DNA of 64,000 nucleotides from Phytopythium helicoides (taxonomy: Eukaryota > Oomycota > Peronosporomycetes > Pythiales > Pythiaceae), in NCBI GenBank assembly GCA_024867545.1, contig JANFNE010000076.1, positions 1 through 64,000 of the forward strand. The letters run 5' to 3'. The position numbers and the translations under genes were made by a program. How positions within the stretch are numbered: position 1 is the stretch's first letter; the number at the start of each line of letters is the position of its first letter. The notes below the pieces were generated by a model. The model was given only the letters and a program-made list of their open reading frames with translations, was not told the DNA's origin and made no database searches. Positions 61,896-64,000 of this stretch are shown here, piece after piece.

Positions 61896-62542
61896 GCACT
61901 AACACACAAACACATACACAAACACACAAACACACCATACACAACGACAATCAAATTACACACACATCGATTCATTCACCAACCACTTTTCCTTTCGACC
62001 TTTCATTTTATTTATTTATTTATTTGATATTCTTTTCTTTTTATTCAGTGTTCTTTAGCCTCATCTTCCTCTTCTCCTTCTCCTCCTATGATTAGACACA
62101 CTACGCATTCAATCACTACACACAACATACCATCCAAGTTGACGTATTTGTGTTCGATGCAGCGCAGAATATACCTCGCTTCGCATTGCACACTTCTCAA
62201 AATATGATATACAGAGAAAGGACAGGGGACAGCAACGCTTTCTCGAGAGTCGGGTTCTAGCATGCACCTATCATTTTGGACCAAACCTTCCTCTCTCTCC
62301 TTCTCATTTTTTCCTCCAACCCAAATCGGTCGGAAAGCCACGCACGCACGCACGCACGCACGCATGGTTCCCAACGGGTGTCACAAAGAGAATGCCATTC
62401 TCGTAAAGAATAACCCAAATCGGTCCATCGGACCGATAGAAGAAATTCGAAAGAAAGAAAGAGGGAAAGAAGAAGAAAAGGCACGACAAGAAAATGGGAA
62501 AGCAAAAGCAAAGCAAAGCAAAGCAAAGCAAAGCAAAGAATT

Positions 62543-62614
62543 TCCCAAACCGGGACTCGAACCCGGGTCGCGTGGGTGAAAGCCACGTATCCTAACCACC
62601 TAGACTATTTGGGA
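62543..62614 (-). tRNA. trnE-UUC: tRNA-Glu (anticodon UUC), copy 2
   Basis: Identical in sequence to copy 1, displaced by exactly 719 bp. All cloverleaf pairs, the UUC anticodon and both Pol III boxes are intact, so it should be functional. Confidence 0.96.
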
Positions 62615-63261
62615 GCACTAACACACAAACACATACACAAACACACAAACACACCATACACAACGACAATCAAATTACACACACATCGATTCATTCACCA
62701 ACCACTTTTCCTTTCGACCTTTCATTTTATTTATTTATTTATTTGATATTCTTTTCTTTTTATTCAGTGTTCTTTAGCCTCATCTTCCTCTTCTCCTTCT
62801 CCTCCTATGATTAGACACACTACGCATTCAATCACTACACACAACATACCATCCAAGTTGACGTATTTGTGTTCGATGCAGCGCAGAATATACCTCGCTT
62901 CGCATTGCACACTTCTCAAAATATGATATACAGAGAAAGGACAGGGGACAGCAACGCTTTCTCGAGAGTCGGGTTCTAGCATGCACCTATCATTTTGGAC
63001 CAAACCTTCCTCTCTCTCCTTCTCATTTTTTCCTCCAACCCAAATCGGTCGGAAAGCCACGCACGCACGCACGCACGCACGCATGGTTCCCAACGGGTGT
63101 CACAAAGAGAATGCCATTCTCGTAAAGAATAACCCAAATCGGTCCATCGGACCGATAGAAGAAATTCGAAAGAAAGAAAGAGGGAAAGAAGAAGAAAAGG
63201 CACGACAAGAAAATGGGAAAGCAAAAGCAAAGCAAAGCAAAGCAAAGCAAAGCAAAGAATT

Positions 63262-63333
63262 TCCCAAACCGGGACTCGAACCCGGGTCGCGTGGGTGAAA
63301 GCCACGTATCCTAACCACCTAGACTATTTGGGA
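63262..63333 (-). tRNA. trnE-UUC: tRNA-Glu (anticodon UUC), copy 3
   Basis: Identical to copies 1 and 2, again at a 719-bp step. Cloverleaf, anticodon and A/B boxes are intact. Confidence 0.96.
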
Positions 63334-63932
63334 GCACTAACACACAAACACATACACAAACACACAAACACACCATACACAACGACAATCAAATTACACA
63401 CACATCGATTCATTCACCAACCACTTTTCCTTTCGACCTTTCATTTTATTTATTTATTTATTTGATATTCTTTTCTTTTTATTCAGTGTTCTTTAGCCTC
63501 ATCTTCCTCTTCTCCTTCTCCTCCTATGATTAGACACACTACGCATTCAATCACTACACACAACATACCATCCAAGTTGACGTATTTGTGTTCGATGCAG
63601 CGCAGAATATACCTCGCTTCGCATTGCACACTTCTCAAAATATGATATACAGAGAAAGGACAGGGGACAGCAACGCTTTCTCGAGAGTCGGGTTCTAGCA
63701 TGCACCTATCATTTTGGACCAAACCTTCCTCTCTCTCCAGCCACGCACGCACGCACGCACGCATGGTTCCCAACGGGTGTCACAAAGAGAATGCCATTCT
63801 CGTAAAGAATAACCCAAATCGGTCCATCGGACCGATAGAAGAAATTCGAAAGAAAGAAAGAGGGAAAGAAGAAGAAAAGGCACGACAAGAAAATGGGAAA
63901 GCAAAAGCAAAAGCAAAGCAAAGCAAAGAATT

Positions 63933-64000
63933 TCCCAAACCGGGACTCGAACCCGGGTCGCGTGGGTGAAAGCCACGTATCCTAACCACCTAGACTATTT
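63933..64000 (-). tRNA. trnE-UUC: tRNA-Glu (anticodon UUC), copy 4, cut by the window edge
   Basis: Sixty-eight of 72 nucleotides are inside the window; the first four bases of the tRNA (TCCC) fall beyond position 64,000. The visible part matches the other copies exactly even though the surrounding unit carries a deletion upstream of the ACGC run. Confidence 0.93.

Larger units (their letters stand above)
61544..64000 (-). repeat. Tandem 719-bp repeat array, one tRNA-Glu gene per unit
   Basis: Units are 61,544-62,262, 62,263-62,981, 62,982-63,700 and a fourth cut by the window edge at 64,000. The first three are essentially identical, with an exact 719-bp period. Each unit holds an ACGC run, a GGACCGAT hairpin, an AAAGC run, a tRNA-Glu gene, an AC-rich tract and a TTTA run. 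The fourth unit lacks about 35 bp before the ACGC run, and its ACGC and AAAGC runs are shorter. The left boundary is sharp at TGCACCTATC (61,544). Open frames in the unit look like composition artefacts. Confidence 0.95.

Noticed and set aside
61543..63969. Repeated 105-codon plus-strand frame and minus-strand frames in the 719-bp units
   Set aside because: They cross the ACGC and AAAGC runs, overlap the tRNA antisense strand and look like composition artefacts.

Overview
The window is eukaryotic nuclear DNA. Protein genes carry short GT-AG introns of about 56-123 bp, several with a CTAAC-like branch point. Coding sequence is GC-rich at third positions, genes are tightly packed, and there are Pol III tRNA genes. 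A HYDIN homologue implies a flagellated lineage. The mix (plant-PRMT10-like methyltransferase, HYDIN, SLC37-type carrier, compact short-intron genes) best fits an oomycete-like stramenopile. That assignment is inferred from gene content and was not tested by a search.

Layout. 1-246: 5' end of an unrecognised minus-strand gene running off the left edge. 299-33,996: a 33-kb tandem satellite with 37 copies of a roughly 0.9-kb monomer. It opens with a short inverted satellite fragment and contains a diverged B-type block (10.5-13.1 kb). 33,997-35,232: no recognisable gene. 35.2-61.5 kb: a dense gene island. In order: an orphan coiled-coil protein (-), a PRMT10-like arginine methyltransferase (+), the geranylgeranyltransferase I beta subunit (+), an organellar methionine aminopeptidase (-), a DUF1279/FAM210-like protein (-), an ambiguous stretch, a second coiled-coil protein (-), a 14-kb HYDIN gene (+), an STN1-like CST-complex subunit (-), a RecQ helicase with HRDC-like tail (+) and an SLC37-like sugar-phosphate/glycerol-3-phosphate carrier (-). 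61,544-64,000: tandem 719-bp repeats, each with one tRNA-Glu(UUC) gene on the minus strand, continuing past the right edge.

Many neighbours are divergent or convergent with almost no spacer (tail-to-tail gaps of about 36-80 bp), so shared promoters and overlapping UTRs are likely. STN1 and RecQ, both genome-maintenance factors, form a divergent pair.

Quality warning: single-base frame breaks occur in at least six genes (about 18 in HYDIN). One satellite monomer carries both alternative bases at six A/B variant sites. These look like consensus errors in the assembly rather than gene decay, so exon structures below are read through them.
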